Shown piece by piece: positions 27,325 to 36,048 of a DNA stretch of 64,000 nucleotides. The stretch's first letter is position 1. Each line of letters begins with the position of its first letter. Source of the DNA: Rhizobium sp. BG4 (GTDB taxonomy: Bacteria > Pseudomonadota > Alphaproteobacteria > Rhizobiales > Rhizobiaceae). The stretch is from contig NZ_CP044125.1 in the NCBI RefSeq assembly GCF_016864575.1, forward strand, positions 2,595,001-2,659,000, read 5' to 3'. The notes beneath the pieces were generated by a model that ran no database searches, was not told the origin of the DNA, and worked only from the letters and a program-made list of their open reading frames with translations. The position numbers and the translations under genes are program-made.

Positions 27325-28149
27325 CTACCGCCAAAACTCCGGAATCGTCTCAGCCAGTCTCGGCCCCAGCCGCAGCGGCGCAATCTTCTCCGCGAGCCCG
27401 GTGCTGTCCGAAATCTCCACACCAACCCCACAGATCGTCGCCGGTCCGGTCGCCGCCTCCATCCGCCCCTTCGGCATCTTGGAAATGAACCGGTTGAGCG
27501 GTTCTTCCTTGTCCATGCCGAGCGAGGAATCGTAATCGCCGCACATGCCGGCGTCGGACATGTAGGCGGTGCCGCCGTTCAGGATCTGGTGGTCGGCGGT
27601 GGGCACATGCGTGTGCGTGCCGACGACGAAGCTGGCGCGGCCGTCGACGAAATGGCCGAAGCACTGCTTTTCGCTGGTCGCCTCGGCATGAAAGTCGAAG
27701 ATGATCGCGTCGGCCTGTTCCTTCAGCGGGCAGGCGGAAAGGATTGCCTCGGCCGACTTGAAGGGATCGTCGAGCTCGGGATGCATGAAGACGCGGCCCA
27801 TGATGTTGGCGACCAAGACGCGCGCGCCGTTGCGGGCATAGAAGAGGCCGGAGCCACGGCCGGGCGTACCCTGCGGATAATTGGCCGGGCGCAGAAACTG
27901 GTCATGGCGGCCGGCGAAGGCGACGGCATCCTTCTGGTCCCAGACGTGATTGCCCGTGGTGACGACATCGGCGCCGGCATTGATCGTCTCGAGAAAGATG
28001 TCTTCGGTGATGCCGAAGCCGCCGGCGGCGTTTTCGCCGTTGACGATGACGAAGTCGAGTTTCAGGTCGGAAACGAGCCCCGGCAGGCGGTCCCAAACCG
28101 CCGTGCGTCCCGTCTTGCCGACCATGTCACCCAGAAAAAGAAGCCGCAT
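27325..28149 (-). CDS. ymdB: YmdB-family metallophosphoesterase
   Basis: 274 residues of the TIGR00282 family. The metal ligands are in order: FLGDMVGK, VNGENAAGG, TTGNHVWD, FDFHAEATSEK and VGTHTHVPTAD. In Bacillus the homologue hydrolyses 2',3'-cyclic nucleotides and influences biofilm and sporulation decisions. It starts at the ATG at 28149, two bases after the stop of the cyclo-ligase gene, so the two are co-transcribed. Confidence 0.92.
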   Translation of the reverse strand: MRLLFLGDMVGKTGRTAVWDRLPGLVSDLKLDFVIVNGENAAGGFGITEDIFLETINAGADVVTTGNHVWDQKDAVAFAGRHDQFLRPANYPQGTPGRGSGLFYARNGARVLVANIMGRVFMHPELDDPFKSAEAILSACPLKEQADAIIFDFHAEATSEKQCFGHFVDGRASFVVGTHTHVPTADHQILNGGTAYMSDAGMCGDYDSSLGMDKEEPLNRFISKMPKGRMEAATGPATICGVGVEISDSTGLAEKIAPLRLGPRLAETIPEFWR

Positions 28150-28151
28150 TT

Positions 28152-28735
28152 CTATCCGATCCAAGAAGCAAAAAAGCGAAGGCCGCTTTCTGTCAGGATG
28201 GCATCCAGGCTTATGTCATGCGGCTCGTCGGGCACATGTGCCACTTCCTGGCAGTCGAATGCAATGCCGATCAGCCTTGGTTTGCGGCCTTTTTGCCGCA
28301 AAAGGCTAATGGCGCGGTCATAATAACCGGCGCCATAGCCGATCCGGTGGCCGCGGGTATCGAAAGCCGAGAGCGGCACGAGCAGGATATCGGGGTCGAG
28401 AACCGGCGCATCCGGACCGGGACCCGAGGTGCCGAAGCCGGTGGCAATCAGTGGCGCATCGCGCAGCAATTCGCGGAAGACGATGGTCTGCTTGTCGAGA
28501 ATGGCAGGCACGCAGAGCCGGGCGCCGCGCGCCTGAAAGCGTGCCATCAGCGGGCGGATATCGGCTTCCGAGCGGATCGGCAGGAAGCCGGAAATGATCG
28601 TGCCGGGATCGAAGGCGACGGCCTCGCCGGCGTGATCGGCGATGGCGAGCGCCTTTTCGATGCGCATTTCCGCGGGATGGCGTCGCGAAGCGAAAGCCGC
28701 TCGGCCCGCATGTCGGCCTTCAGCTGTTTGGACAT
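28152..28735 (-). pseudogene. 5-formyltetrahydrofolate cyclo-ligase, apparent single-base frameshift
   Basis: The enzyme converts 5-formyl-THF to 5,10-methenyl-THF using ATP. The N-terminal part reads MSKQLKADMRAERLSLRDAI from the ATG at 28735. The rest (MRIEKALAIADHAGEAVAFD onward, including the ATP-site region GYGAGYYDRAI) is in another frame. The two join at a run of three C on the coding strand (28674-28676); adding one base restores DAIPAEMRIEKA and a protein of about 194 residues, the normal length. As written, translation from 28735 would leave the frame after about 21 residues. The internal ATG at 28667 would give 171 residues without the N-terminal lysine and arginine that contact ATP. 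It is either a fresh mutation or a consensus error. Confidence 0.8.
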
Positions 28736-28812
28736 GGTTTGCATGCGCCGACCATAGACCGGCTGCAGATCAATGCAAATGCGCGAAAGCGTCGTTGGCT
28801 TTGCCGATCGGG

Positions 28813-29508
28813 CTAGATGACGATGCTGGAGGGGATGGCGGAGGCTGCCGTCGGCATCGGCATTGCCTGTGCTGCGTCCGCGCCGGTCCTGCCGTTGCGC
28901 AACTCGTCCATCGCCTTGTTGAGGATCTGGCGTACTTCGCGCAGAAGCGACTGCAATTTCTCCAGCGTCGAGCGGTCTTCGTCAGACAGGCCGGTGGCCT
29001 GCTGCTCGCCATCGGCGGCAGTGTCCTGATAGGCCTTGCGGGCCTGCGCGGTATCGACGGGTTCGGTCTCGGCGGTCGCCGGATCGGCTTCCGCAGACGC
29101 AGCATCCGCCGATGACGACGTGGCCGTTGCTCCTGCCGTGCTTGCTTCGGTGGAGGCAGCGGTGACTGCGCCGGGTGTGACGCCCGCGCCGGCGACGGCG
29201 GAGGCAAATTGCGCTGCGGCGGATGCGATCTTCTGCGACAGCTGTGCTGCGAGCCGGGCGGTCGCCTCAGGCGACAGACCGCCGCTCTTCAGCATCTCGA
29301 CCTGCTGCTGGAGTTCCGCGAGCTTGCGCGCGGCGCGTTCCTTTGCGAGGTCGGCGGAGGATTTCTTGTCCTGCTGCAGGGCGTTGAGCGCCTCGTCGGC
29401 GCGCTGAAGCATTCTGAGCTGCGGATCGCTGCTCGAAGTTCCCGATGCCGCAAGCGATTGCGGCGTGCTGCGCAGAATGTTCAGCGCATTCGACTGTGCG
29501 ATCTGCAT
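28813..29508 (-). CDS. Hypothetical Ala/Ser-rich protein with coiled-coil segments
   Basis: About 231 residues, no signal peptide and no membrane helix. A helical segment at about 35-80 (LQRADEALNALQQDKKSSAD, KLAELQQQVEMLK) and one near 175-205 (EKLQSLLREVRQILNKAMDEL) have heptad spacing. They are separated by a long low-complexity Ala/Thr/Ser linker. The ATG at 29508 is better spaced from the GGGGGA than the one at 29511. I do not recognise the family. It is upstream of the cyclo-ligase gene on the same strand. Confidence 0.65.
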   Translation of the reverse strand: MQIAQSNALNILRSTPQSLAASGTSSSDPQLRMLQRADEALNALQQDKKSSADLAKERAARKLAELQQQVEMLKSGGLSPEATARLAAQLSQKIASAAAQFASAVAGAGVTPGAVTAASTEASTAGATATSSSADAASAEADPATAETEPVDTAQARKAYQDTAADGEQQATGLSDEDRSTLEKLQSLLREVRQILNKAMDELRNGRTGADAAQAMPMPTAASAIPSSIVI

Positions 29509-29544
29509 CATATCCCCCGATACTACGAGGGGATTTCTGCAACT

Positions 29545-30450
29545 TCAGGCTTGCGCGGGCCTTGGCACTAATCGCCGGGCGAGCGTCTTTACGGTCTCGG
29601 CAAAAAGCGGCAGGCCTCCCGGCTTCCAGCCGAGGCCTTCGAGCTTGGCGGTCTGCATGCGGTTGAGGGATGCCTTGTCTGCCGCCGGTGGCAGTGTGTG
29701 GGAACAGCCCGTTTCTGCCTGTATCCGGGCAAGGATATCGCGCGTATCGACGGTGATGTCGGAGACATTGAAGACCGCGCCCGATATCCGCGATGCCTCG
29801 ATCTCGAGCATCAGCCGCACGGCGGTGCCGAGATCACGGCCGTGGACCTCGGTTCCCGCCCGCGCCGGAAGCGACCTGCCGTCGAGATAGTCGTCGATCA
29901 GTCCGCTCCACTTGTTGGGCAGGAGATCGCCATAGACGCCGGTTGCCCTCAGGCTCACCGCGGCAAAGCCGGGGCCGGCGAGATGGGCAAGCGCGCGTTC
30001 GCAATCGAGCTTGACCTCGCCATAGAGCGTATCGGGTTTCGGCAGCAGGTCTTCGGTCTGCAAATGAGAAGTAGCGGCATCTCCATAGACCGCGCGGCTG
30101 GAGAGGAAGATGCAGCGGCGGGTTCCGGCGCGCCTGGCGGCCTCGAAGAGTTTTACCGTGCCGTCGAGATTGAGGCGCTTGAAACCTTTGGGGTCATCGC
30201 CTTCGCCGCCGCGGTATTTGCCGGGCACATGGCTGAAAGCTGCGTGGACGAAGAAATAGGCGTCGTCGAAGGCTTCGATATGGTCCGTATCAGGATCGAG
30301 CGAGAGCGGCGCGAAATCGACGGGGCGGGAAAACAGCCGCGGCAGCGGCGCGTGGCGTCCGCCGATGATGACCTGGTATCCGGCATTCAGCAGTTCCTCG
30401 ACGATATAGCGTCCGACGAGACCGGTGCCGCCCGATACCAGTACCTTCAT
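29545..30450 (-). CDS. sqdC: SqdC-like NAD(P)-dependent epimerase/reductase (sulfolipid operon)
   Basis: 301 residues of the extended short-chain dehydrogenase fold: nucleotide site GGTGLVG at residues 7-13, catalytic SSRAVYGD and YGEVK (Tyr and Lys of YxxxK), and VSLRATGVYG. It is the third gene of the order sqdB-sqdD-sqdC known for sulfoquinovosyl-diacylglycerol synthesis in Rhodobacter and Sinorhizobium. The start overlaps the sqdD stop by 4 bases. Its exact step is not established; mutants elsewhere accumulate an altered sulfolipid. The assignment rests mainly on the neighbours. Confidence 0.75.
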   Translation of the reverse strand: MKVLVSGGTGLVGRYIVEELLNAGYQVIIGGRHAPLPRLFSRPVDFAPLSLDPDTDHIEAFDDAYFFVHAAFSHVPGKYRGGEGDDPKGFKRLNLDGTVKLFEAARRAGTRRCIFLSSRAVYGDAATSHLQTEDLLPKPDTLYGEVKLDCERALAHLAGPGFAAVSLRATGVYGDLLPNKWSGLIDDYLDGRSLPARAGTEVHGRDLGTAVRLMLEIEASRISGAVFNVSDITVDTRDILARIQAETGCSHTLPPAADKASLNRMQTAKLEGLGWKPGGLPLFAETVKTLARRLVPRPAQA

Positions 30451-31268
30451 GCCACCTCCGGGTTGTTCATGGCTGCCAGATCCGGCAGCGCCTTGCCGGC
30501 ATGGAGCGCGTGCCAGAGATTGATCAGCGGCTGCAATTGTGCCGCCTTCGGATGATCGGTCTCCCACGGTTTCTCATATTGGTAATGCAGCACCGAAATG
30601 CTGTTCCAGTCCCAAAGCGCGGGCATGGTGAACCATACATATTGTAGCATGTTGAAATAGACGGGCAGGCCGTGCCAATCCGGGAAGAACTGCTGCAGGA
30701 AGGTCTGGTCGGTGCGCGGCCAGAAGGCATCGGGTGCGTCGAGCGCCTGCAGCATGCGGGCGAAGGTCTCCTTCGAGGGTGTGGCGACGAAGACGCCGGA
30801 GTTCAGCCGGTGAAAATCGGCAAGCGATTCATAGACATTGGGGGCGGCAGAGAATTCCGGATAGGAGAAGAGGCGATCGATATTGCGCAGCACGACGGCA
30901 TCGGCGTCGATGAAGACCACGCGGTCGTACTCGGTCAATTCCCAGAGGCGCAACTTGCAGAAATTGTCGAGCGGCGTGTGGAAGTCGGGCTTGCGGCCTT
31001 TGGTGAAGGGAGCGGAGGCGTGGACGTTGCCGCGGGCGTGGCGCTGGTTGAAGGCGTCCGAGAGCGGGAGGTGGGCGACTTCGATGAGGCGGCAGCCCTT
31101 GTCCAGGAATGGGGCGAGATCGGCGCGTGTGACGGCGCCGGTGTGGAGGATGACGAGGTCGGCTTTCGTGCCGGTTTGGTGCAGGGAGTTAATGAGGGCG
31201 GTGGCGCCCTTGGCGTAGTCGGGGTTGGTGACGAGGGTGATGTAGGCGTGACGCGAGGGTTGGGTCAT
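30447..31268 (-). CDS. sqdD: SqdD-like GT8 glycosyltransferase (sulfolipid operon)
   Basis: 273 residues of glycosyltransferase family 8, related to glycogenin. The N-terminal donor site is ITLVTNPDYAKGATALINSL, the metal-binding DxD is in VVFIDADAVVLRNIDRLF, and FNSG-like and HYQYEKPWE segments follow. In Rhodobacter, sqdD is a glycogenin-like protein required for SQDG and is thought to transfer sulfoquinovose to diacylglycerol. The ATG at 31268 is the family start. It is separated from sqdB by about 250 bases that contain a RIME element, and it overlaps sqdC by 4 bases. Confidence 0.78.
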   Translation of the reverse strand: MTQPSRHAYITLVTNPDYAKGATALINSLHQTGTKADLVILHTGAVTRADLAPFLDKGCRLIEVAHLPLSDAFNQRHARGNVHASAPFTKGRKPDFHTPLDNFCKLRLWELTEYDRVVFIDADAVVLRNIDRLFSYPEFSAAPNVYESLADFHRLNSGVFVATPSKETFARMLQALDAPDAFWPRTDQTFLQQFFPDWHGLPVYFNMLQYVWFTMPALWDWNSISVLHYQYEKPWETDHPKAAQLQPLINLWHALHAGKALPDLAAMNNPEVA

Positions 31269-31342
31269 GAGTTTGCCGCCTTGCGATGATGCTCGACTGC
31301 TGCTGTGGCTGCAGGGCAAACGAAAGAGACGGTGCGCCGTGT

Positions 31343-31455
31343 GGCCCCCTCAACCGACCCTTCGGGCCACCTTCTCCCCGCGGGGGAGAAGGGAACACCG
31401 CAGCTTGTGCTGACGCCCCCTCTCCCCCGCGGGGAGAGGGCAGGGTGAGGGGGCT
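31343..31455. repeat. RIME-type palindromic intergenic repeat, copy 2, inside the sqd operon
   Basis: A 113-base element with the same end palindromes (GGCCCCCTCA / TGAGGGGGCT) and the same two inner hairpins as copy 1, including the exact block CACCTTCTCCCCGC. It lies between sqdB and sqdD in the transcribed direction, so it may attenuate or stabilise the message, or separate a second promoter for sqdDC. Confidence 0.8.
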
Positions 31456-31515
31456 CCGGGCACCGCCGGGCGTTCTGTAGGTGTAGGGTGAGGCCGCGCA
31501 GCACAAGCGTCTCCG

Positions 31516-32736
31516 TCACGACACCGACTTCAACCGCTTACCCTCGGGATCATGATTGATCGTCGCGGCAATATCCTTGGTCCAGGCGGACACCGCAGGT
31601 ACCCGGGAGCGGTCGACGCGGTAGGCGAATTTCCTGGCGACGTCGACGATCTCGGTCAGCAGCCCGGCCTCGAGCGTGATCGGGTCGAGGCCGAGCGCGC
31701 GGAATTTCTCGTTTTTCACGATCAGCTCGTTCTCCGGCGCTTCCTTGCGCGGGTTCGGCAGCCGGATGATTTCGGAGCCGCTCATCCTGGCGATCATCTC
31801 GGCGAGGTCGCGTATGCGATGGGTCTCGGTCATCTGGTTGAAGATCTCGACGCGGGAGCCGCGGGCCGGCGGGTTCTTCAGGGCCAGTTCGATGCAGCGG
31901 ACGGAATCCTGAATGTGGATGAATGCGCGGGTCTGGCCGCCGGTGCCGTGGACGGTGAGGGGATAGCCGATGGCCGCCTGGATCAGGAAGCGGTTCAGCA
32001 CCGTGCCGTAGTCGCCGTCATAGTCGAAGCGGTTGATCAGCTGCGGGTGGCGGCGGGTCTGTTCGGTATGGGTGCCCCAGACGATGCCCTGATGCAGGTC
32101 GGTGATCCGGAGCGCATCGTTCTTGGCGTAGAACTGGAAGAGCAGCTGATCCAGGCACTTGGTCATGTGATAGATCGAGCCGGGATTGGACGGGTAGAGG
32201 ATTTCCTGGCTTGCGGTCTCGCCCGCCGAGGTCTCGATGCCCACGGAGAGATATCCCTCGGGAATTGCCGCGCCCACCGTCGAATAGCCATAGACACCCA
32301 TCGTGCCGAGATGGATCAGATGCGCATCGAGCTGCAGCTCGACCATGGCATTCAACAGGTTATGGGTGGCGCTGACATTGTTGTTGACGGTGTAGTTCTT
32401 GTGGCGGTCGCTCTTCATCGAATAGGGCGCGGCGCGCTGTTCGGCGAAATGGATGATGGCGTCAGGGCGGTTCTCGCCGAGCCATTTCTTCAGGAGCTCG
32501 TAGTCTTTCGAGAGGTCGATGAGATTGAAATGGATGCGCCGGCCGGTCTCGGCATGCCAGATACGGGTGCGCTCCTGAATGGAGTCCATCGGGGTCAGCG
32601 ATTGCACGCCGAGTTCGGTGTCGATCCACCGCCGCGAGAGATTGTCGAGGATGTGGATGTCGTGGCCCGCGTCGGAGAGATGCAACGAGGTGGGCCAACC
32701 AATGAATCCGTCTCCGCCCATCACTGCAATTTTCAT
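31516..32736 (-). CDS. sqdB: UDP-sulfoquinovose synthase
   Basis: 406 residues. It converts UDP-glucose and sulfite to UDP-sulfoquinovose, the head-group donor of the sulfolipid SQDG. The N-terminal NAD site is MGGDGFIGW, and the SqdB family blocks are intact: DNLSRRWID.ELGVQSLTP, IIHFAEQRAAPYSM, HLGTMGVYGY, and the catalytic Tyr-Lys in YHMTKCLDQLL with a nearby TMG threonine. The ATG at 32736 has an AGGAGG upstream. It is the first gene of the sqdB-sqdD-sqdC run. In rhizobia, sulfolipid partly replaces phospholipids under phosphate limitation; no Pho box is obvious upstream. Confidence 0.93.
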   Translation of the reverse strand: MKIAVMGGDGFIGWPTSLHLSDAGHDIHILDNLSRRWIDTELGVQSLTPMDSIQERTRIWHAETGRRIHFNLIDLSKDYELLKKWLGENRPDAIIHFAEQRAAPYSMKSDRHKNYTVNNNVSATHNLLNAMVELQLDAHLIHLGTMGVYGYSTVGAAIPEGYLSVGIETSAGETASQEILYPSNPGSIYHMTKCLDQLLFQFYAKNDALRITDLHQGIVWGTHTEQTRRHPQLINRFDYDGDYGTVLNRFLIQAAIGYPLTVHGTGGQTRAFIHIQDSVRCIELALKNPPARGSRVEIFNQMTETHRIRDLAEMIARMSGSEIIRLPNPRKEAPENELIVKNEKFRALGLDPITLEAGLLTEIVDVARKFAYRVDRSRVPAVSAWTKDIAATINHDPEGKRLKSVS

Positions 32737-32855
32737 CGCATTGCCTCCTGCGTGCTCATCCACTATCGGGAATACTTAGAGATTATGACGATTGTTCAAT
32801 GCCTCCGGCCGCTGCTGCGGCCGCGGCAAAGAGGCATGCCCATTTGGAGACGATG

Positions 32856-33305
32856 ATGGTGGAAGACGGTTTTCTGATTGCCGGGGCGCTGACGGAGGAG
32901 GGCCATCGGCTCATCCAGCGCGTCTATTACGAGGACACCGATTTCTCAGGCTTGGTCTATCACGCCCGCTACCTCCATTTCCTCGAGCGTGGCCGTACCG
33001 ACTATCTGCGCTGCCTCGGCGTCGAGCAGCGCGAGCTGATCACTGCGGATGAGGAAGGGCTGGTCTTCGTCGTCCACCGCATGGAAATCGACTTCAAGAC
33101 GCCGGCGCGGATGGACGATATCCTGACCATCGTGACGCGGACCGAAAAGGCCGGCGGCGCGAAGATGGTTCTGTCGCAGGAAATCCGCCGCGGCGAAACG
33201 CCGCTGATCGCCGCCAAGGTCATCATTGCCGTCATCAACGCCAAGGGCCGCCCGCGCCGTCTGCCGGAAGCATTGGCGAAGCAGATGCTGATCGAGACGG
33301 AATAG
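32856..33305 (+). CDS. ybgC: Tol-Pal-associated acyl-CoA thioesterase YbgC
   Basis: About 149 residues of the hot-dog fold 4HBT family. The catalytic block YYEDTDFSGLVYHARYLHFL holds the active-site Asp, and ERGRTDYLR and FKTPARMDD follow. It hydrolyses acyl-CoA or acyl-ACP thioesters at the membrane and is the usual first gene of tol-pal loci. Two ATGs (32853, 32856) follow GGAGA; the second is better spaced. It is divergent from sqdB. Confidence 0.92.
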   Translation: MVEDGFLIAGALTEEGHRLIQRVYYEDTDFSGLVYHARYLHFLERGRTDYLRCLGVEQRELITADEEGLVFVVHRMEIDFKTPARMDDILTIVTRTEKAGGAKMVLSQEIRRGETPLIAAKVIIAVINAKGRPRRLPEALAKQMLIETE

Positions 33306-33706
33306 CCGTAAAGCAGGGCATTCCGGCAGCTGAAAAGCCGGAATTGCGCCCTTGCAAAAACATGAGTTTCATGTGAAGGAATTGCCGCGCTGCAGGAAAT
33401 GCGCGGTGCTCCGCCGCCGGAACCGTTGAATCAGGTTAAAACCGGCTAGAAAAACATCAGCTTTAATAAGCTTGCCGCCGCACTCTGACACTAACGAACT
33501 ATTAACCATAATAGTGTCTTACTCTGAAAGTCAGAGTTTGTGCGGTGCACGCCTTCCTTTGACCAAATTTGACGGCAAGGAAGGCGGAAGAAAAGCTTCG
33601 AGCTTGACCAGGGCTTAAGGCGGCGGTCGCCAGACATTTCTTGCGAGATCACTTTTTGTGCCGCCCGGTCAAGCGCCGGGCGTTTGGATTCGGGGATTTT
33701 GGATCA
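33306..33706 (+). promoter_or_regulatory. tolQ upstream region with a CtrA-type half site
   Basis: About 400 bases without a gene, AT-rich between 33430 and 33530. It contains TTAACCAT at 33502-33509, a sequence reported as one class of CtrA-binding motif in Caulobacter. The same octamer occurs upstream of pal at 37457-37464. No ORF or stable terminator is seen. It presumably carries the tolQRA promoter. Confidence 0.35.
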
Positions 33707-34426
33707 ATGGAACAAGCAGGATTGGCAGCAGCAACGGCCGACGTCAGCCTCTGGTCGCTGTTCATGCAGGCAGGCATCGTCGTAAAACTGGTCATGCTCG
33801 GGCTGCTGGCAGCCTCGGTCTGGACCTGGGCGATCGTCATCGACAAATATCTGGCCTATGGCCGCGCCCGCCGCCAGTTCGACAAGTTCGAACAGGTGTT
33901 CTGGTCGGGCCAGTCGCTGGAAGAGCTCTACAGGACGCTGTCCGAGCGCAACAATACCGGTCTTGCGGCGATCTTCGTTGCGGCCATGCGCGAGTGGAAG
34001 AAGTCCTTCGAGCGCGGCGCCCGGTCGCCGATCGGTCTGCAGATGCGTATCGACCGCGCCATGGACGTGACGCTGTCGCGTGAATCCGAAGGCCTCTCGG
34101 CCCGTCTCGGTTCGCTGGCGACGATCGGCTCGGCCGGTCCGTTCATCGGTCTGTTCGGTACCGTCGTCGGTATCATGACCTCGTTCCAGGCTATCGCCGG
34201 TTCGAAATCCACCAATCTCGCGGTCGTCGCTCCCGGTATCGCCGAAGCGCTTCTCGCAACCGCCATCGGCCTCGTTGCCGCTATTCCGGCGGTTATCGCC
34301 TACAACAAGTTCTCCGCGGATGCCGGCAAGCTCTCGGCGCGCATGGAAGGCTTTGCGGATGAATTCTCCGCCATCCTTTCGCGCCAGATCGACGAGAAGC
34401 TGCAGCCGCGCCAGGCCGCGCAGTAA
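33707..34426 (+). CDS. tolQ: Tol-Pal energising proton-channel subunit TolQ
   Basis: 239 residues, a MotA/TolQ/ExbB-type inner-membrane protein. The first helix is near 20-40. The large cytosolic loop and the two conserved helices near 135-205 contain the signature GLFGTVVGIMTSFQAIAGSK and AEALLATAIGLVAAIPAVIAYN. With TolR it uses the proton gradient to move TolA during constriction of the outer membrane. The ATG at 33707 matches the family N-terminus; the 22 codons upstream are not conserved. Confidence 0.97.
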   Translation: MEQAGLAAATADVSLWSLFMQAGIVVKLVMLGLLAASVWTWAIVIDKYLAYGRARRQFDKFEQVFWSGQSLEELYRTLSERNNTGLAAIFVAAMREWKKSFERGARSPIGLQMRIDRAMDVTLSRESEGLSARLGSLATIGSAGPFIGLFGTVVGIMTSFQAIAGSKSTNLAVVAPGIAEALLATAIGLVAAIPAVIAYNKFSADAGKLSARMEGFADEFSAILSRQIDEKLQPRQAAQ

Positions 34427-34447
34427 CGGAACGGCGGAGTAACGACC

Positions 34448-34903
34448 ATGGGTATGGCTGTTGGAGGCAATTCCGGAAGCGGTGGCGGACGCCGCCGCCG
34501 CGGTGGCCGGAACAAGAATGTAATTTCCGAAATCAACGTGACGCCGCTTGTCGACGTCATGCTCGTGTTGCTGATCATCTTCATGGTCGCAGCACCGATG
34601 ATGACGGTCGGCGTGCCGATCGACCTGCCGGAAACGCAGGCGAAGGCGCTGAATTCCGAGACGCAGCCGATCACGATTTCGGTCAAGAACAGCGGCGAAG
34701 TCTATCTTCAGGAAACGCCGATCCCGGTCGACGAGGTTGCCGCGAAACTCGAGGCAATCGCCACGACCGGCTACAACGAGCGCATCTTCGTGCGCGGTGA
34801 TGCAACTGCGCCCTACGGCGTGATCGCCGACGTGATGGCACGCATCCAGGGTGCGGGCTTCAAGAATATCGGCCTCGTCACGCAGCAGAAGAAGGACCAG
34901 TAG
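34448..34903 (+). CDS. tolR: Tol-Pal subunit TolR
   Basis: 151 residues. A Gly/Arg-rich N-terminus is followed by ISEINVTPLVDVMLVLLIIF, the single helix carrying the proton-binding Asp. A periplasmic domain ends in GDATAPYGVIADVMARIQGAGF. It pairs with TolQ, which it follows by 21 bases. Confidence 0.97.
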   Translation: MGMAVGGNSGSGGGRRRRGGRNKNVISEINVTPLVDVMLVLLIIFMVAAPMMTVGVPIDLPETQAKALNSETQPITISVKNSGEVYLQETPIPVDEVAAKLEAIATTGYNERIFVRGDATAPYGVIADVMARIQGAGFKNIGLVTQQKKDQ

Positions 34904-34911
34904 AAAGCAAG

Positions 34912-36048
34912 ATGAAGACCAGCGTCGTCACATCTGCTGTTCTGCATGGACTGGTGCTCGCTGCGGCACTGGTCAGCATCGGCTCGCCCGAGCATTTCAA
35001 GGTCGATGATTTCGAAGCGATGCCAGTCGATCTGGTGCCGGTCGAATCGATCACCCAGATGCAGCAGGGCGACAAGAAGGCGCCGATGAAGGAAACGTCG
35101 GCGCCGAAGCCGACGACGCGTCCGCCGACGCCCGACCAGGGTGAGAATGTCGGCGACAACAAGGTCGACCTCAAGACAACGCCGGTTCCGAACGCCAAGC
35201 CGAGCAATACGGATGCGGCTGCCGCCAATTCCAGCGAGAAGCCGGCGCAGAAGATTGATCCGATCCCGAACGAGGTGAAGGAAGTCAACAAGGAAGAGAC
35301 CGAGGTCGAACAGCCGAAGGAAGTCGCTTCCATTCCGCAGACAAAGCCTGACGTCGCGCCGACGCCGCCGAAGCCCGAGGAAAAGCCGGTCGAGGAGGCG
35401 AAGCCCGAGGAAGCGCCGAAGCCTGATGCCGAAGCGCTGCCGGACAAGGTGCCGACCCCGGTTGCCAAGCCGCAGGTGAAGCCGCCTGAGGAAAAGCAGG
35501 CCGAGAAGCCGCCGGAAAAGCCTCAGGACCAGCCGAAGACGGCCGAAAAGCCGACCGACAAGAAGAAGGACGATCAGAAGCGCGAAGTGGCCAAGTCCGC
35601 TTCGTCGATGAAGAGCGACTTCAATGCCGACGATATCGCCGCCCTTCTGAACAAGACCGATCCTTCCGCAGGCGGTACCAAGCGCTCGACGCAGGAAGCT
35701 TCGCTCGGCGCCAAGAAGGCGACCCAGGGCGCTTCGAAGCTGTCGATGAGCGAAATGGATGCGCTGAAGAGCGCGATTGCCGGCAACTGGAATGTCATTC
35801 CGGGCATGGAAGGCATGAACGAAGTGCGCATCAAGGTGCACATGAAGCTTGATGAAGACGGCAACATCATCGGCCAGCCCGAAGTCGAGGCGACCGGTGG
35901 CGACAACGATGCGACACGCCGCGCTCTCGAAGGCGGTGCCTATCGCGCGATCATGAAGTCCGCGCCGTTCTCCACTCTTCCAAAAGATAAATACGATGCC
36001 TGGAACGAAGTCGTCGTGAACTTCGATCCCAGCGATCTAGGGATTTAA
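34912..36048 (+). CDS. tolA: TolA-type energy-transducing protein
   Basis: 378 residues. A short N-terminal membrane anchor (VTSAVLHGLVLAAALVSIG) is followed by about 200 residues very rich in Pro, Lys and Glu, which span the periplasm. The C-terminal domain from about 275 (MSEMDALKSAIAGNWNVIPG) contains the conserved VRIKVHMKLDEDGNI and AIMKSAPFSTLP. It connects TolQR to TolB/Pal at the outer membrane. It starts 8 bases after tolR, and tolB begins directly after its stop. Confidence 0.93.
   Translation: MKTSVVTSAVLHGLVLAAALVSIGSPEHFKVDDFEAMPVDLVPVESITQMQQGDKKAPMKETSAPKPTTRPPTPDQGENVGDNKVDLKTTPVPNAKPSNTDAAAANSSEKPAQKIDPIPNEVKEVNKEETEVEQPKEVASIPQTKPDVAPTPPKPEEKPVEEAKPEEAPKPDAEALPDKVPTPVAKPQVKPPEEKQAEKPPEKPQDQPKTAEKPTDKKKDDQKREVAKSASSMKSDFNADDIAALLNKTDPSAGGTKRSTQEASLGAKKATQGASKLSMSEMDALKSAIAGNWNVIPGMEGMNEVRIKVHMKLDEDGNIIGQPEVEATGGDNDATRRALEGGAYRAIMKSAPFSTLPKDKYDAWNEVVVNFDPSDLGI

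Noticed and set aside
28736..28812. 6S RNA upstream of the cyclo-ligase gene
   Set aside because: The gap is under 80 bases, too short for 6S RNA, and no long hairpin is seen.
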